Assembly: GCA_002104945.1 (NCBI GenBank)
Contig: MCFH01000019.1
Span: 342,501 to 406,500, forward strand
Reading direction: 5' to 3'
From: Piromyces finnis
Taxonomy: Eukaryota > Neocallimastigomycota > Neocallimastigomycetes > Neocallimastigales > Neocallimastigaceae
Length of the DNA stretch: 64,000 nucleotides
The position numbers and the translations under genes were made by a program. Within the stretch, counting starts at the first letter, position 1, and each line of letters opens with the position of its first letter. This document shows, piece after piece, positions 52,022 to 64,000 of this stretch. The notes below the pieces were generated by a model. It was not told the origin of the DNA. It saw only the letters and a list, made by a program, of their open reading frames with translations, and did not search any database.

Positions 52022-53165
52022 ATGGCTGATATTAAGGTAGATGTTTATAGTGATATTGCATGTCCATGGTAAATTTTTATCCATTTTTTAATTATACATC
52101 ATTTTTATTTTTTAGTTGAATGGAAATTTAATAGTATATGAAGCATAGATAATTATCTTAAATTGACTATGTCAAATTATAGTAATTTTGGAAAACTAAA
52201 ACATTTCCTTTTTTTTTGATAACAAATGAAATTAATTTTTTTTTTTTTAAAAAAAAAAAAAAAAGAAATGTCATTAAAAAAAAATATGAAAATATAAATT
52301 TATTAGTTTTTTTTTAAAAAAAAAAATAAAAAGAAATAAACAATTTGTATTATTATTACTGCTTATATATTTACTTAATATTCTTTTTTTATATATATAT
52401 AAAAAAAAAATTAAAATGAAAAAAGGTGCTATGTCGGTAGACAAAAATACCATATTGCTTTAGAAAAAATGAAAAGTTCATATCCAGAAATTAAAATTGA
52501 AACTGTTTGGCATCCATATATGATTGATCCAGCTACCAAGTCTAATGGTGAAAAGTACATGGACTACAATGTAAGACGTTGGGGTGGAGGTAATAAATAA
52601 AATAATAATAATAAACTATTGATAGACTTTTTTTTTTATTATTATTAAAAAATTTTTATTTTATTTTATTTTTTATATTTTTTTTTTTAAATAATAAATA
52701 TGGTATATGTATATATATATATTAAAAAAAAAAAAAAAAGATGGTTGGACCTATGAACTTAGAGATGCTGGTAAACCAGTTGGTGCAAATTTTGCTAATT
52801 GGAAGACTTGGCCAAATACTTTATTAAGTCATTGTTTAGTTACTACTGTTCTCGATAAAACAAATGATTCAGCTAAGGGAGATGAAGCTGTTGCTGCTTT
52901 ATTTGAAGCTACTTATGAAAAGGGTGAAAATGTTAGTGATCCAAGTGTTGTTGCTAGAATTGGTAAAGAAAAATTTGGTTTAGAAGAATCAGAATGGAAT
53001 AATGATGAACGTAAAAGAATTGTTAAACAAAAAGATATTTTTGCTAAAAGAGAAATGGGTATTTCTGGTGTTCCTTACTTTGTTATAAATGAAAAGTATG
53101 TTTTACACGGTGCTCAAAGTCAACATGTCTTCTTTAACGCCTTTAAGAAAGTTGCTGGACTTTAA
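52022..53165 (+). CDS. DsbA/FrnE-like thioredoxin-fold oxidoreductase
   Basis: This is a DsbA-family protein related to bacterial FrnE and 2-hydroxychromene-2-carboxylate isomerases; it probably acts as a cytosolic thiol-disulphide or GST-kappa-like enzyme. Three exons (52022-52068, 52426-52589, 52741-53165) give 211 residues. The redox motif ACPWCYVG (CPWC) is split by intron 1. The helical insertion contains WKTWPNTLLSHCLVTTVLDK, and the cis-Pro loop is GISGVPYFVINEKYVLHGAQ, as in FrnE. There is no signal peptide. The introns are A/T-homopolymer-rich. The family is widespread in bacteria and many fungi, so horizontal origin cannot be judged from this copy; base composition and introns match its neighbours. 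Confidence 0.9.
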
Positions 53166-53793
53166 AAAACATTTTACAACATTAAATGTTTTTTTTTTTT
53201 TTTTTTTTTTTTTTATTTTATTTTCCAATACAAATAAAAATAGTAACAAACTAATAAAAAAAAAATCATTAACAAAAAGTAATTAACCTTTTTTTTTTTT
53301 TTTTTTTTTAATACTTGATAAAATTAATCCTTTAAAAACAAAAAACAAATAAAATAAAAATTAATTTTTTTTTATATATTTTATAAATTTATTATTTTAT
53401 TATATATCGTTTTTCTTTTGGGTTTTTTGAAGTGTTTTTTTTTTTTTTTTGGTTTTTGGTTTTTTTTTTTTAGATATAATTATTTAAATGGAATTAGAGT
53501 TTAAGAATTCAAAATAATATTAAAAAAAAAAAAAAAACATATATTATTCTAAAACTATTAAAAAAAAAAAAATTATAAAGTATAAAAATTAAGGATTTAA
53601 AAATAATAATAAAAAAAAGATTGAATGAATTTACATATATATTTAAAAAAATAAAATTGTAGATTTTTTTTTATAATACATTGTATTATTATTTTTCGAT
53701 ATAAATATATATATAATTTAAATTATATTTCTCATTAAATTATATAATGATTTCTGATTGTAAAAGAATAAAAAAATTATCCCCCTCCCTCAT
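53166..53793. other. Convergent intergenic region (DsbA-like / kinesin)
   Basis: Both 3' UTRs converge here. Long T runs (53190-53214, 53290-53309) and A runs fill the stretch, and I see no gene. Confidence 0.4.
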
Positions 53794-56700
53794 CTATGAT
53801 TTCTTTAATAAATTAATGTACCATGAAGATCTCTTGTTAGCATTTGAATTTGGATCTAAATCACTGTAATGTGACATATTGGCATATCTTTAAAAAATAC
53901 AAAAATAAAAAAAAAAAAAATTAGATATTTTTTAAATATTGAGAAAAAAAAAAAAAGTCTCATTATATATTTCAAATTCAATTTATTTATATACCTTTCT
54001 TCAAAGTTTTCTTGTGGAACGTTTTGACCACCTCTTAATGGCTTAGCAATACGTGAAGCATTCCACATCCAACTATTATTGGATGAACTATTTTGAGCTC
54101 TAGCCTCTTGTAATCTTTCTCTCATAGCAGTTAATTGAGTATCGAACCTATAATAATAATTGTAGATAAGTATATACATTCATAAATAATAATAATAAAA
54201 AAAAAAAAAAAAGTATTTTACTTACTTTTGGTTTTGTAATGTTAACTTTTCTTGAGCGTCTTGTAAAAGATGTTCTAATGTTTGAATACGTTCATTTCTA
54301 GCCATTAATTTTCTATCAGCAACAACAATTTCCTTCTTTAAAGTTGAATTTTGTTCAACAAGCTGTTATAAAAGAATAAAAAAAAAATACATTTTTAATT
54401 ATTTTATTAGAAATCAATAGTTTGATTCTTGAAAATATTTTAATTTTTTTAATTAAAATAAAAAAAAGTTAAAAAAGAAAAATATAAATATAAATATATA
54501 TATATATATTTACTTGTTTTTGAACATTAGTTAATTGTTCCAAGTTACGTTCTAAGAAAGTCATCTTTTGTTGTTGAGTTTTATTATTACTACTACGTAA
54601 GATGGTGTTGTATTGTTCACGAGTTTCATCTAATGAAAGTTCTAATTCAACAACCTTTTCACATCTGTTTTGTAAATCTCTCATTAACTTCTTCTTCATG
54701 GTATCGAAATCAGCTAATTGTTGACCCATAGTTTGCTTAATTTTTTCTAATTCTTCTTCCTTCTTGGTTAAGTCTACTGGCTTGTTGCTATTAGCAGTCT
54801 TCTTTAAGTTTTCAAGAGCATTTTGAAGATTTTGGGTTTGTTGCTTAAGTTCATCAGACATTCTTTAGTAAAAACAAGGATATATATCAATATTCATTGA
54901 TTAATACATTAGACAAACTAGAGAATAATTATTGAATAATTTTTTAATATCTATTTAATAGGTTTTTATACATACTGTTCAAGATTAGCAATTTCTTCAT
55001 CCTTTTTACTAATAATTTCTTGGTATTTATTAATTTCTTGTTGTTGAGCTTCTTTCTTTTGATTATATTGCTTTTCTAATTTTTCCTGGATATTAATATA
55101 TATATATTAATATTATTAATATTTATAAATATGTTAACTATTTTCAAAATATTTACCTTTAATTCTTTAACAAAGTTTTCATCTCTTGTTTCACCAGCTT
55201 CATCTTCAGCAATAGTTTTTTCTAAACAAGAATATTATTAACATTTAATTCATAATCTTCATTGCAAATATATTAAACTACTACTATTGATTTAACAATA
55301 AATTCCTACCTAATAATTCTTCATATTCTAATTCTAATTGGTTCATTCTATTTTCCATATCACGTTGTTTCTTTACTAAATCGGAATTTTCTTCCTTTAA
55401 TAAAGTGGATTTGATGACTAATTCATTTAATAAGTTTTCTTGTTGGTTAGTCTTCTTGTTAGCTTCAATTAATTCTTCATATTGCTTTTGGATTTCTTCA
55501 GTTGTAGTTGGTAAAGCAATTTCTTGTGGTCTACCATCTAATTGAGAAAGAGCAGCTCTAATTTGCTTTTCCTTTTCATCAATTAAATTCTATGAAAAAA
55601 AAAAAAAAGATTAATAAATATATTTTCTTTTTTTTTTTTTTACTTTATTTTATATGATAGTTGAAATGTTATATTTACAGATGGAGCTAATTCAGCCATC
55701 ATCTTTGAAATCTTTTGGATCTTTAATTTTTCCTTTCCGTAATCAGCATCACCTCTGGTAGATTGAGCTTCAATTAATTGTTTCTAAGGCAATATTGAAA
55801 AATTTGAAATGTTAAAATAATTTAATTTACGATTTTTAATAGTTCGTGCTATTATTGAACAAGGTTTCCATACCTTTAATTCTTCAACTTCCTTTGAAAG
55901 TTCTTGATTACTTTCCTTTAAGGAGTCCATCATAATGGTAGTTTCCTTATTTTCAAAAGTAATCTTTTCTAATTGAATCTTGAAATCGTTAACCTTTGAA
56001 GACATTTCCTTGTTATCCTATTTAAAAGTATTGATATTCTTTATGAATAATGATTCTCTCACTATTTTATTTTTTGATATATAAAATATATGATATTTTA
56101 ATACTTACAGAAGACATTTGATTTTCTCTTTCTTTTAAGAAGGTTAATTCTTCCTTAAGATCTTCAGCAATCTTTCTAGCTTCCTTAAGTTCCTTTTCTT
56201 TTTCAGTTAATTGATCGGACATTTCACCTTCTCTTTTTAAAAATTCTTCACGTTCATCATCCATAAGTGGTGGTAAAGCTGGAGTAGCAGCTCTAGATGG
56301 AATATCAACATGGGATTGAACCTCACTTGGTGATTGAACATTATCAATGTATTTACCAGCTCCAGTCTTTTGGAATGAAACATATTGTTCTTTTGGAACA
56401 GTAGTACCAGATCTCCAAAGAGTAATTTCACCTTCTAAATCAGCAATGTAGGTTTGCATAGTAGCAAGCTTTCTCTTAACCTTTGTTAAAAGGGCTTTAA
56501 GTTCAGCTACACTTAATTCTTGGTTAATCTTGGCCTTATTCTTAATAGTCTTTGCTCTATTAATTGATTTAGAAAATAAATGTTACACATACATTAATAC
56601 GAAGTAAAATTAATATTATAATTGTGAATTTCAAAATATATATTGATATGATTTTAATTCCTTAATTAAAATCATAATAATTAATGAAAACTTTGATTTC

Positions 56701-58436
56701 AATAATTACTATAAATATATTCTAGATTACTAGATTATTAATCTGTAATTAAATTTATTTCTTTTATACTTTACCTTATACCAAATCTTAAAGTAGATAA
56801 AGTTTCAGTATCGTTAAATGAAGATGGAGAACAATTAATAATTAATGTAGTTCTGGAGTTACCACCAAGAGATTCTTGTAAAATACGAGTAAGCTTACTG
56901 TCACGATATGGAATGTGGGATGACTATAAACGTATATACATTTATATATTTGTTGATTAGAAACAAGTAACAAAATAAAATTTTATAAATTTTAATATTA
57001 TAAAAAAAGACTATATTCATAATTCATTTAAAGTTATGAATATTCTAACTTTTATACTTTAAAATCTTTATTTATGTACCTTTCCATCAGTTAAAGCGTT
57101 AATAACCATACCAAGAGCAGAAAGTGATTTATTAATTTTTTTAGCTTCTTCTAAAGTTTGACCAGTAGCACCAGTCTTACCGACCTTTTCAGAACCAGCT
57201 AAATCAACCAAGTAGATTTTACCACTCTTTTGAGTACCATTTGTTAAGTCCTTTTGGTTAACAGTAACAACAAAAATAGAGTGTGATCTAGAACTTTCAG
57301 CATTCATGTCTAAAATTTATAAAAATTGTATTCATTAGGAACTAACCATTTTAAAATTCTTACTATATATATACATGAAATTTACTTGTAAAGGCTACAA
57401 CTCTAGATGCAGCACCACGCTTCATAACTTCAAAAACTTCTTGTACAGAACTTACATAAACTTCCAATAAACCCTTAACATATACACCACGATTCTTTTC
57501 TTCATGAATTGGTAAATTATCGTTACTTGCTATATTTTTAAAATGCAATATATATTGATTGTTAATACACCATTGTATTTTCTTTTTAACAAAAATCTTG
57601 ATTTCTAATATAAAACTTACGATTTAATAAATCTCTAATTCTTTCCATATAAATTTCCATATATGAAACTTTAACAGTAAATTCAATAGTTGATGGAGCA
57701 TCCATAATAGTTGTGAAAATAGCTTCAATAATACGTGGGATAACACCTCTAGTGTCATCATTATCAATATCAGAACCCTTTAAATTTAATTTTTTTTAAA
57801 ATAATATTGATTTAAATATTTTATTCATCGGATCGTTTCTTTCAAAAAATTTTAGGAATATAATGAACATACCATCATAGAATAGGTCTTACCACTACCA
57901 GTTTGACCGTAAGCGAAAATCTATTATAATTATTATTGATAAATGATATTAATTTAAAATTTTTGTTTTATCACAGTTTATTATAAAAGTATTATTAATT
58001 ACTAATACATACTGTTCCGTTATAACCTCTCATAACATCTATGTATTTTATTAGATATTAAAATTAATTTATGTTTATTTATTATGTACGTAAATATATT
58101 AGTTTCCTTACCTCCAACAATTGGAAGAGCGGTGTATTCAAAACATTCTTTTTGAGTACAATTCCAGTCAAAGATTTTATCGAATGTGAAAGTACCTGGA
58201 TATTCTTTACTCTTTTTTTTTTTTAAAAAAAAAAAAGGTTACTTTACTGTAATATAATTGAATATTGATATTTTGTACATTAAACATACTTCTAATGAAA
58301 CAGTTTGACCATCTTCATGAATGTTGACACAATTAACACCACCTTCTTTAATTTCTCTTGCATTTTGTGGTCTGAAACGACAAACTACACGAATGTTGTT
58401 ACCAGTTTCAGCGGAAGCAGGACGTCTAGAAGCCAT
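53794..58436 (-). CDS. Kinesin-1 heavy chain
   Basis: This is a conventional plus-end microtubule motor that carries vesicles and organelles to hyphal or zoosporangial tips. About 18 exons lie on the minus strand; the motor exons are 58290-58436, 58112-58211, 58013-58038, 57873-57920, 57621-57777, 57386-57529, 57080-57309, 56775-56923 and 56109-56556. The N-terminal motor shows [11 protein letters not shown], the P-loop [14 protein letters not shown], switch [14 protein letters not shown] and switch [17 protein letters not shown], with [20 protein letters not shown] (microtubule-binding loop 12 and helix 5). A long coiled-coil stalk follows, rich in Glu, Lys and Gln. The tail keeps the autoinhibitory IAK motif ([12 protein letters not shown]), and the last exon ends at TAG 53794-53796. 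The order and motifs identify fungal kinesin-1. Exon limits in the stalk are approximate. Confidence 0.94.
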
Positions 58437-59054
58437 TTTTACCTATTTTATAATTTATTTATTCATTTAATATTTGAAATATTTTTTTTTAAATTTATGT
58501 TAAAGATTATTTATTATTTTAAAAGATAAAATGTAATGTTATTATTGATAAAATAAAAGATATTATTATTATAACATTAATATAAAATTTTCGATTTTAT
58601 AATTAAAAAATATTGTATATTCCCGGGAATGATAATTAGTTTTTATTTAATATACTTTATACTATTTTATTATTAATAATAATCTATTTTATAATATTTT
58701 ATTATTGTAAAATATTAATTATTTTTTGTTAACAAATTATTAATAAAAAGAATAGTGTATTAATTTTTTATATTCTTTTGTTTACTTTTTCATTTATTAG
58801 TTAATAAATATACCATAATAATAATAATAGTAAATACTATTAATTAATTGATTAATCAATAATCCTTTTATTATTATTTTGTTTATTTATTTATAATAAA
58901 TCCTCGAATTTCATCTTGCTTTTTATACAAAATTTTAATTTACATTTTTAGTTTTTTGTTTTATTTTATTTTTATTTTTATTGCTTTTTATTTTTAATTA
59001 TTTTTTATTATATTTCTCTTAGAGTTATCATACAAAATAAATATTCTATAGTCG

Positions 59055-59089
<35 letters not shown>

Positions 59090-62000
59090 TTTTCATTTCA
59101 TTCTTTTTTTTCGACATTAGAAACTGAAGGTTTTATTTATTTATTTATTATTGTCTAATTGCTTATTCAATTTAAGTCAAATATTAAAAGTATAAATAAA
59201 ATTATACATACTTTTTTGTTACTTTGTTTACTTTTATCAAAAGTTTAATAATGAAAAATTATGGTTTGTTTATAATTAAATTTATTGATATAATCAAAAA
59301 TAAACAAAAATTTATTTTTGCTAAATTATCAATTCTATAATATTTATGTCTAAATATATATTTTTGTATATTTTTTGAATTTTTGTTGATAAATCAATTT
59401 CAACTTTTTAAACAATTTTTATCCTTTATCCTACTATTTAAAAAGAACAAAAAAAAAAAAAGGAATAATACAAATCACAATTATAATTTAAATATATATA
59501 AATAGTATATAATAATGTAATTAATATAAATATATATATTTAAAAAAGGATAAGCAAATATCAAATTTATAAAATAATTATTTATATTTATAAATAATCT
59601 ATTTAAAATGCTTATTTAATAATAATAATAATTTTTTTAGGTTGTAGGATAAAAAATTAAAAGAGATATTGCTAACTACAAAAAATATATAAAAATATAT
59701 ATATATAAATAATTAATAATTAATAATAAAAATTTTATATTAAATTTAATTAAAATAGAATTTTGAATAATAAATATTAAAAAAAAAAAAAAAAAAACGG
59801 TCAAAAACACTTTTCAATATCTAAAAAGAATAAAAAAAGAAAGAAAGAAAAAGAAGCATATAGAGTATTGCATTTCTCTTCCTTTCTAAATATAAAAGAA
59901 TATTTAATGATTTAATATTATTATTAACATGAAATGTTATTAATATTAATAATAAAAAAAAAGATATATCAAGGCTTAGTTTCATTTAATATTATTATAT
60001 ATATATGTTAATTGTACTTTTTTGAGAAAAGAAAGCGTAGCATCACATTAATTAAATGGTTCATTTTAATCATAATGGCTACTAAAAAACCGATTTTATA
60101 ATCTTACTTTTATAAAAAAAAATAAAAACCAACATAAAAAAAAAATGACCTACACTATTACAATATAGATTTTATTTTTTTTTTTGAGTAACTTGGTATT
60201 GTTACAAATAAAATTTCATATATAAAATCATTAATGAATGTAATTCTAGGCTAATACTAGTTTTCTATTTTTTTTCTAAATTTACAAATATTAATAAAAG
60301 GAATTACTTTTATTCTTTTTTTATAGACACTAATAGGCTCACTTTTAATAATAATCGGGTTTGATTAATTATTCATAGGTATAATTATTAATAGCATTAT
60401 TGATACTATCTTTTCATGATTTCTTTTATTTTGTATTTAGTACAATATCTCTTTATATTCTAATATATGTATATAATATATTAAATATATTAATCTCCAA
60501 TTTTAATTGAATAAAAAAGAAATGAAATATTAACTTTAAATAATATTATTTATGAAATTGTTGATGGAATAACTTTTTGCCTTATTTGGAAATTACACCA
60601 CTTTTTAATATATAATATATAATAAATTAATATATTTTTCATATAAAGAATATATTTTAATATATTGATTAATGATTAAAAATTTTAAATTTAATAATTA
60701 TTCATTCATTTACTTTTTTATATATTTATTTATTTATTTACTTATTTACCAGTTTATTCACTTCATTATCCATTCATTTATTAAGCTATTAATTTATTTA
60801 TTTTACTATTTATTCATTCATTTATATTTAATGTATATATTAAACAACAGAAAGATCTTTTAATTTAAAAATGTTTTTTTATCTAATTATAAAGGTGATG
60901 CTAACTATGCTTTTAGAAAGTTTTATTATGACATTTGTTACCCCTTTTTCATATTAACTCTATTTATTTTTTTAATTAATACTATTATTCTTTAATAAAA
61001 ACTCAAATATTAAAGATACAGTTTTCCATTTACAAACCCTATGCCAACATTTGCTAAAGGGAGTCATTCATTTCTCTCAATCTAATAATTAGAAATATAG
61101 AGAAATTGTTGTTAGTGATAAGCAGATCTGAAACCTACATTATCATTTAGTATATCGCTGTGTTATTGTCTTTCAAATTATACAAGACTACATCTATATA
61201 ATTATATTTTTTTGTGATATATGAATACATTCTTTATCCTTTAGTCACTTTTCAAAATTAAAAATACTCTTTAAAGTAATTCAATAATAAAAAAAAAGAG
61301 ATTTTAATGGACGAATGCGTTACCATTATTTTTAAATATCTTTTTTATTACTAAACTACTAAAATAAAGAGTTTTATTAATTATATCAAGATATATTTGA
61401 TAATATTTGATAAATATAAAAAAAGAAAAATGTTTTTTTATTTTTTATTTTAATAGTTTAAAATTATTTATCATTGGAAAAGGATAATACTAGTAAAATG
61501 TATATAATGTAGATATTATATGTAGTATAAGCATTATAAATAATATCCTAATCCATATATGAATTATTAATGATTACCTTGTATTTGAATATTAAATGAA
61601 GAAAACTTTAAAATTTTAATAATCATCATTATTCATTTTTTGTAAGTGTTTTTCTTTATATTCTTTAGGTATAATATGAAATATATAATAGTAAAAAGAA
61701 GATATATCAATAAAATATATAATAAAACCATTAATAAGAAATATTTTTAAGAAATATTAAAGTTTTAAGTTTTTTTTTTTTTTTTTTTTTTTTTTTGGTA
61801 TAAAATGGCTAACAATTTAATTTAATTTTTCTTTTTTTTTTTTAATTCCTTTTTGTATATTTAAAAAAAAAAAAAAAAAAATTCTTGGTAATATTAAAAT
61901 AAAACAAAACACAAAAAACCAAACTAAATATATAAAAAGTAAATAATCAAAAAAGATTTTCTTTAAATAAATGTATAAAGAAAATATCAGTAATATTTTA

Positions 62001-62544
62001 AAGGAATAATAAATATAAATAAATAAAAGAATTTGGAATAATTGTTGAATCATTAAAAAAATATGTATATAATAATATGATACAAAAAGAAGAAAAAAAA
62101 AATATAAAAAGAAGAGTCTCAATGATCTCTCAATGTTACATAGCTAACTGTTTATTTTGATGATATATTTTCTATTTTTGTTTAATAATATTACTCAAAT
62201 AAAATACTTTTTTTGAAAGCATATATTTTTTAAAAATATAACATTATTTTAAGATAAAATTTATGAAATATAAAATATTTTTATTTATTTATTTTTTTGG
62301 ATTTAAAAATTTATAAAACTAATTATTATTATTATTATTATTATTATTATTGTTATTTTTCTATAATATTGTAAATGTTATATTTATATATCCATATCTT
62401 ATAATATATATTAAAGAAATTAATAAACAAATCAATACTATTTGAAAAGCATATTTATTTTATAAATAATTGCATAGTTGTATTTGTAAACATTTTGCAA
62501 TTTCTGTAACAATAATTAGCTTTAGAAATTTTAGACAAAATATC
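58437..62544. other. Divergent intergenic region (kinesin / TM9)
   Basis: 4.1 kb with no supportable gene. It contains (ATTT)n (about 59053-59092), TTTATTCATT-type repeats (about 60700-60830), AT and ATT repeats, and long T runs (61770-61797). One stretch of higher complexity at about 61015-61200 has no open frame of note. Confidence 0.4.
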
Positions 62545-64000
62545 ATGAGTTATTTCAATAATATAATGCCGAGAATTGTTAGTATATTTATATTAGCAAT
62601 TCTTTCCTTAAAAGTCAATGCTATTAGTTTCCCAGGTGTTCCAAATAATTATAAAGAAGGCGAAAAAATTCCAATTTTAGTAAATTCCTTAGTTTCTTCA
62701 AACACTGCCTTCCCATATGATTATTATAACGAGCACTTTGGATTTTGTCAACCAGAAGATGGTCCAACTTCAAAAAAGGAATCATTAGGTAGCATTCTCT
62801 TTGGTGACCGTTTATACGATTCTCCATTTGATGTAAATAAATGAAATGTTTTATATCTTTAATATTTTAGAGTTGGAAATTGAAATTAATTTAAAATAAT
62901 AATGAAAATATTTATAAAAAATAGATTTATATGTTGAAAAATGATACTTGTCAAAGTCAATGTAGAGGTAATGTTACAATTGATGAAGTTAACGCAAAAT
63001 TTATTAATGAAAGAATTAGAGAACAATATAATATTAGATGGTAAAGTATAGTATATAAATTCATTTATATAATTGTTTTTATTTTTTTTTTTCAATGACC
63101 ATAAATATAAATATTTTTAATACTCTTTTTTTTTTTTTCCTCTATCAAGGATTGTTGATAATATTCCAGCTGCTAGAAAAATGTTAACAGAAGAAGGAAA
63201 GATTCTTTATAGTGAAGGTTTTGAACTTGGTTTAATTGATGTAAATATATAAAAGAATATAAAAAATATTTCATTTTACAAATCAATAAAATAAAATATT
63301 TAAATTGCAAAATAATAATAATAATAAATAAATAAATAAATAAAAAACAGGAAGAGGGAAATCCAGCATTAAATAATCATTTTGATATTCAAATTGAATA
63401 TCATATTAATAATGGAAGATACCGTATTGTTGGTGTTCTTGTCTGGCCATATAGGTAATTCTTTATTATCAATTATTTTAAAACAAATTATTAATTTTGT
63501 TTTAACTTTATTAAAATTTTATTAAAAAAAAGTATAAAGAATATAGACAGAGAAAATAAGTGTGGTAATATCGATTCAACTGAGCATTTATATCTTTCTG
63601 AAACTTCTCCAACCACTTTTACTTATACATTCAACGTTATTTGGACTGTATGTTTGAAATAATAGAATAAAATAAAAAAAAAATGAAAAATGAAATATAA
63701 TTATTTAACTATAAAATAAAAATGACACTTAATAATTATGATAATCTTCTTGAAATATTTTCAAAAGGAATCCCCTGTCGCTTGGGTTACTCGTTGGGAT
63801 CATTATATTTACAATCCAGATGCTGAAACACATTGGTTAAGGTAAACATAAATTCTAAAAAAAATATTATATACTTTTTTTGAAGATTAATAAATAATTA
63901 ATTAATTTCTATTTATTTACATAAATATAGTTTAGTTAATTCATTTGTTATTGCTATGATGTTAACTGGTATGGTCGCCATGATTATTATTAGAGCTTTA
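62545..64000 (+). CDS. TM9 (nonaspanin) transmembrane protein, 5' part
   Basis: This is a transmembrane 9 superfamily protein of endosomes and Golgi, implicated in membrane-protein sorting and adhesion. The gene runs off the window. Exons seen are 62545-62832, 62925-63040, 63150-63240, 63351-63454, 63551-63647, 63768-63841 and 63931-64000. A signal peptide (IVSIFILAILSLKVNA) is followed by ISFPGVPNNYKEGEKIPI, FPYDYYNEHFGFCQPEDG and SLGSILFGDRLYDSPF, the classic TM9 luminal opening. Later come FELGLI, FDIQIEYHI, WVTRWDHYIYNPDAETHWL and the first membrane helix SLVNSFVIAMMLTGMVAMII. The start could also be Met at 62575 (MPRIV); both keep the signal peptide. An upstream in-frame extension to 62470 looks non-coding. 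Confidence 0.93.

Overview
This window is nuclear DNA of an intron-rich eukaryote with very high A+T content. Long A and T homopolymers and ATT, AT and CAA microsatellites fill the intergenic space and the introns. Exons are less A+T-rich, introns are GT-AG, and coding regions carry Asn/Ser/Gln-rich tracts. The gene content is fungal: a Siw14-type phosphatase, a Rom2-type RhoGEF with DEP, DH, PH and CNH domains, a kinesin-1 with an IAK tail, and proline and spermidine biosynthesis genes. My best inference is an anaerobic gut fungus (Neocallimastigomycota); this rests on composition and gene style, not on a database match.

Layout. Positions 1-391 are the 3' tail of a LINE-like element ending in about 51 A. 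Decayed fragments follow: a secreted Cys-rich protein at 596-1250 and an unrecognised protein on the minus strand near 2600-2850. The first gene block, all on the plus strand, holds dUTPase (4466-5309), TAF4 (6311-9104), a Siw14-like phosphatase (10080-11710), an AAMP/Sqt1-like WD40 protein (13153-15569) and spermidine synthase (16371-17557). A composite LINE insertion occupies about 18157-23781, followed by a decayed Cys-rich secreted protein (23997-24406). Next come an AF10-like PHD/ePHD protein (25987-29082, minus), gamma-glutamyl phosphate reductase (31811-34321, plus), a RhoGEF (36928-41889, plus), an L-type lectin cargo receptor (42825-45695, minus), an acyl-protein thioesterase-like hydrolase (47217-48748, minus), FKBP12 (49960-50828, minus), a DsbA/FrnE-like oxidoreductase (52022-53165, plus), kinesin-1 (53794-58436, minus) and the 5' part of a TM9 nonaspanin (62545 to the window end, plus). 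The genes are unrelated housekeeping genes and form no operon or pathway.

The most unusual structure is the LINE at 18157-23781. A 31-bp target-site duplication encloses, in order, a near-identical copy of the 5' UTR and exon 1 of the phosphatase gene found 8 kb upstream, and then an intact 1504-codon LINE with its 3' UTR and poly(A). The phosphatase copy is itself interrupted by an older 5'-truncated LINE tail. It stops exactly at the exon 1 splice donor. This fits retrotransposition of a chimeric RNA that started at a phosphatase promoter and was spliced into the LINE: a spliced 5' transduction. The insertion also appears to split the last exon of an unrecognised gene.

A second theme is micro-exons of 11-28 nt, found in the FKBP12, phosphatase, lectin, PHD and kinesin genes. 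They are needed to keep frame and conserved motifs. Exon coordinates were assigned by eye from splice sites and frame and may be off by a base or two.
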